Assembly: GCF_008831285.2 (NCBI RefSeq)
Contig: NW_022204986.1
Location: 10,001 to 37,500, forward strand
Origin: Nymphaea colorata
Lineage: Eukaryota > Streptophyta > Magnoliopsida > Nymphaeales > Nymphaeaceae
DNA: 27,500 nucleotides
Reading direction: 5' to 3'
The notes beneath the pieces were generated by a model. It did not search any database and had not been told where the DNA came from. It worked only from the letters and a program-made list of their open reading frames with translations. A program made the translations under genes and the position numbers. Of this stretch, positions 26,279 through 27,500 are shown piece after piece. Positions within the stretch are counted from its first letter, which is position 1. The number at the start of each line of letters is the position of its first letter.

Positions 26279-27500
26279 TGGTAGGGTCTTGCCCGTGGCC
26301 GACCTAAGTCTGAAACCAACGGCCGTGCCTACCCCCACGATCACCTTGGACCAACCAGAAGACTTCCTAGACAAATTAAAACAAAGACACTACCCAGTCG
26401 GACAGGACCCCGACTTAGAAAATCCCGGATAGGTAGCGGAATACAAGAGAGGCTATACCCAAACCCAAGCAAAACCTACTACACAAATCTAAGAGATGTG
26501 AGGCTAATACAAGCGGAAGCGATACATTTGTTAAAAATCACTCAAACTCACTCAAGCAAACCATGCAAACCACGCCTAAACGCACAAACCACACCCACCC
26601 GTAGGAGGCTAGTGCTGGCACGAGGTCGTGTCCTTGGCGCAGTGCCGCGGAGGTCCCTCTATGCACAACTACGACCTCACGGTCGGGCTGAAAGCAAAAT
26701 GCAGAAATAAGTGCTACCTCCCGCGTGTCTAAAGAGAGGAGTAGAGTGTACCGGCCAAGGCTAGCTTGGCTAAGCAGTCAAAAGCCTCGAGGTGAGATTC
26801 CACACTCGAGGACTATCAGCAACACGAAAGAACGGGGCTGATGCAGAGCTGAACTCCAAAAGGAAGAGGCCGGGCGTGAAGACAAGCCACTCCAAGAGAC
26901 GCGTGAAGTAGGATCACCCCGCCGGAATCGCCTAGGAGCACTTCAACGCCTTGCTGGATGTCTGGGGGACCTTCTGGAATCCACGCCGGAGAGTCACCGG
27001 AAAAAGAGCAGAGGTGACCGGAGGTGGCCGGAGGTCGCCGGAATATGCTGGATCAAGGCCCGCCGGTTCCAAAGACTTCAAGGATGCGGCTAGCAATGCC
27101 GCGGTCTTCCTTGGCGCTAAGGTTGAAACCAACTAGGCGCGGGACTTGGACTGAGTGGGTTCGGACCAGGTGGGACCAGGTGGGCCCGGGCTAGGTTTGG
27201 CCAGCGAGCTAGGTCATAGGTAGAGTAGGCTAGGTAGGTCCTACGGTCAAAGTCTTAGGTTGACCGGGTGTAGGGAAGGGACTCAAATGAGGGTTCCTAC
27301 AAAGTAGCTAGGGTAGGTTTGAGTGGCTCGGTTTAGGGTAGATGAGAAAATGGAAATGGAAAGGCAAGTGGTAACTTGGTAAGTTCGGGTAAGCTCGGGG
27401 TAATTGGGTAGGGTAGAGTTGGCTAAGAATATGGAGAATATTCCTTGATAGGATTGTCCTCCAAGATTCTAGGCTAGGTGGCGTTCTAGAAGGGCTATCT
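26279..27500 (-). repeat. Element B 5' LTR (partial, U5 side)
   Basis: Copy of 10709-11930 with no indels and three transitions. By comparison with the 3' LTR it should continue about 2 kb past the window. It contains the CACTCAAGCAAACCATGC and GCTGAAAGCAAAA block (26540-26700) that in A and C lies downstream of the PBS. Confidence 0.93.

Larger units (their letters stand above)
10709..27500 (-). mobile_element. Element B: Ty3/gypsy chromovirus with very long LTRs, split by element C, cut by the right edge
   Basis: Bases 10709-11930 and 26279-27500 match at a constant offset of 15570 with only three differences (10731/26301, 11138/26708, 11332/26902), all transitions. The left copy is the end of the 3' LTR and the right copy the end of the 5' LTR. 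The PPT border at 21292 marks the 3' LTR start; its interior is interrupted by element C. Removing C and one copy of its 5-bp duplication gives an LTR of about 3.2 kb. GATTC at 10704-10708 is the candidate target duplication; its partner is off-window. The coding region is less GC-rich than that of A. Confidence 0.93.

Overview
This window is plant-type repetitive nuclear DNA with no host gene that I can support. Its content is three LTR retrotransposons, all on the minus strand. They have TG...CA termini, a primer-binding site matching plant initiator tRNA-Met (TGGTATCAGAGC), and in two cases a Ty3/gypsy Gag-Pol ending in a chromodomain. This points to a land-plant genome and to chromoviruses; the plant lineage cannot be named from this sequence.

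Layout. Element A occupies 1-9946 and continues off the left edge. It has a partial 3' LTR (1-717), pol (93-4148), gag (4149-5849), a 2.8 kb non-coding leader (5850-8622), a PBS (8623-8634) and a complete 5' LTR (8638-9946). Bases 9947-10708 are older host sequence with a probable decayed LINE. Element B starts at 10709 and runs past the right edge. Its 3' LTR is split into 10709-13767 and 21130-21292, followed by gag-pol (21127-26099), a PBS (26264-26275) and 1222 bases of its 5' LTR (26279-27500). Element C (13768-21129) is complete and sits inside B's 3' LTR, bounded by the 5-bp target duplication GGTAT. C has 1.88 kb LTRs and one 546-codon ORF, but no reverse transcriptase, RNase H or integrase, so it is a non-autonomous passenger.

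Ages. The compared LTR stretches differ by 8 transitions in 717 bp (A), 3 transitions in 1222 bp (B), and 3 substitutions plus one 1-bp indel in about 1884 bp (C). The order A older than B older than C fits the nesting. All three are recent insertions.

How they relate. A and B encode related polyproteins (Gag, protease, RT, RNase H, integrase, chromodomain). C shares the PBS type, the PPT region and much of the leader layout with A, so a relative of A or B probably supplies its enzymes. The most notable features are non-coding. First, a perfect 8-bp hairpin lies exactly 18 nt from the 3' LTR in all three elements, with compensatory changes, and it survives in C although the overlapping reading frame differs. 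Second, the leaders of A and C carry a repeated double-hairpin module with covarying stems, fixed 7-nt spacing and a GGTGAC box. Third, the distance from TATA box to gag is about 3 kb in all three elements, but the PBS lies near the start of that leader in A and C and near its end in B, so B's LTR includes what is internal leader in the others.
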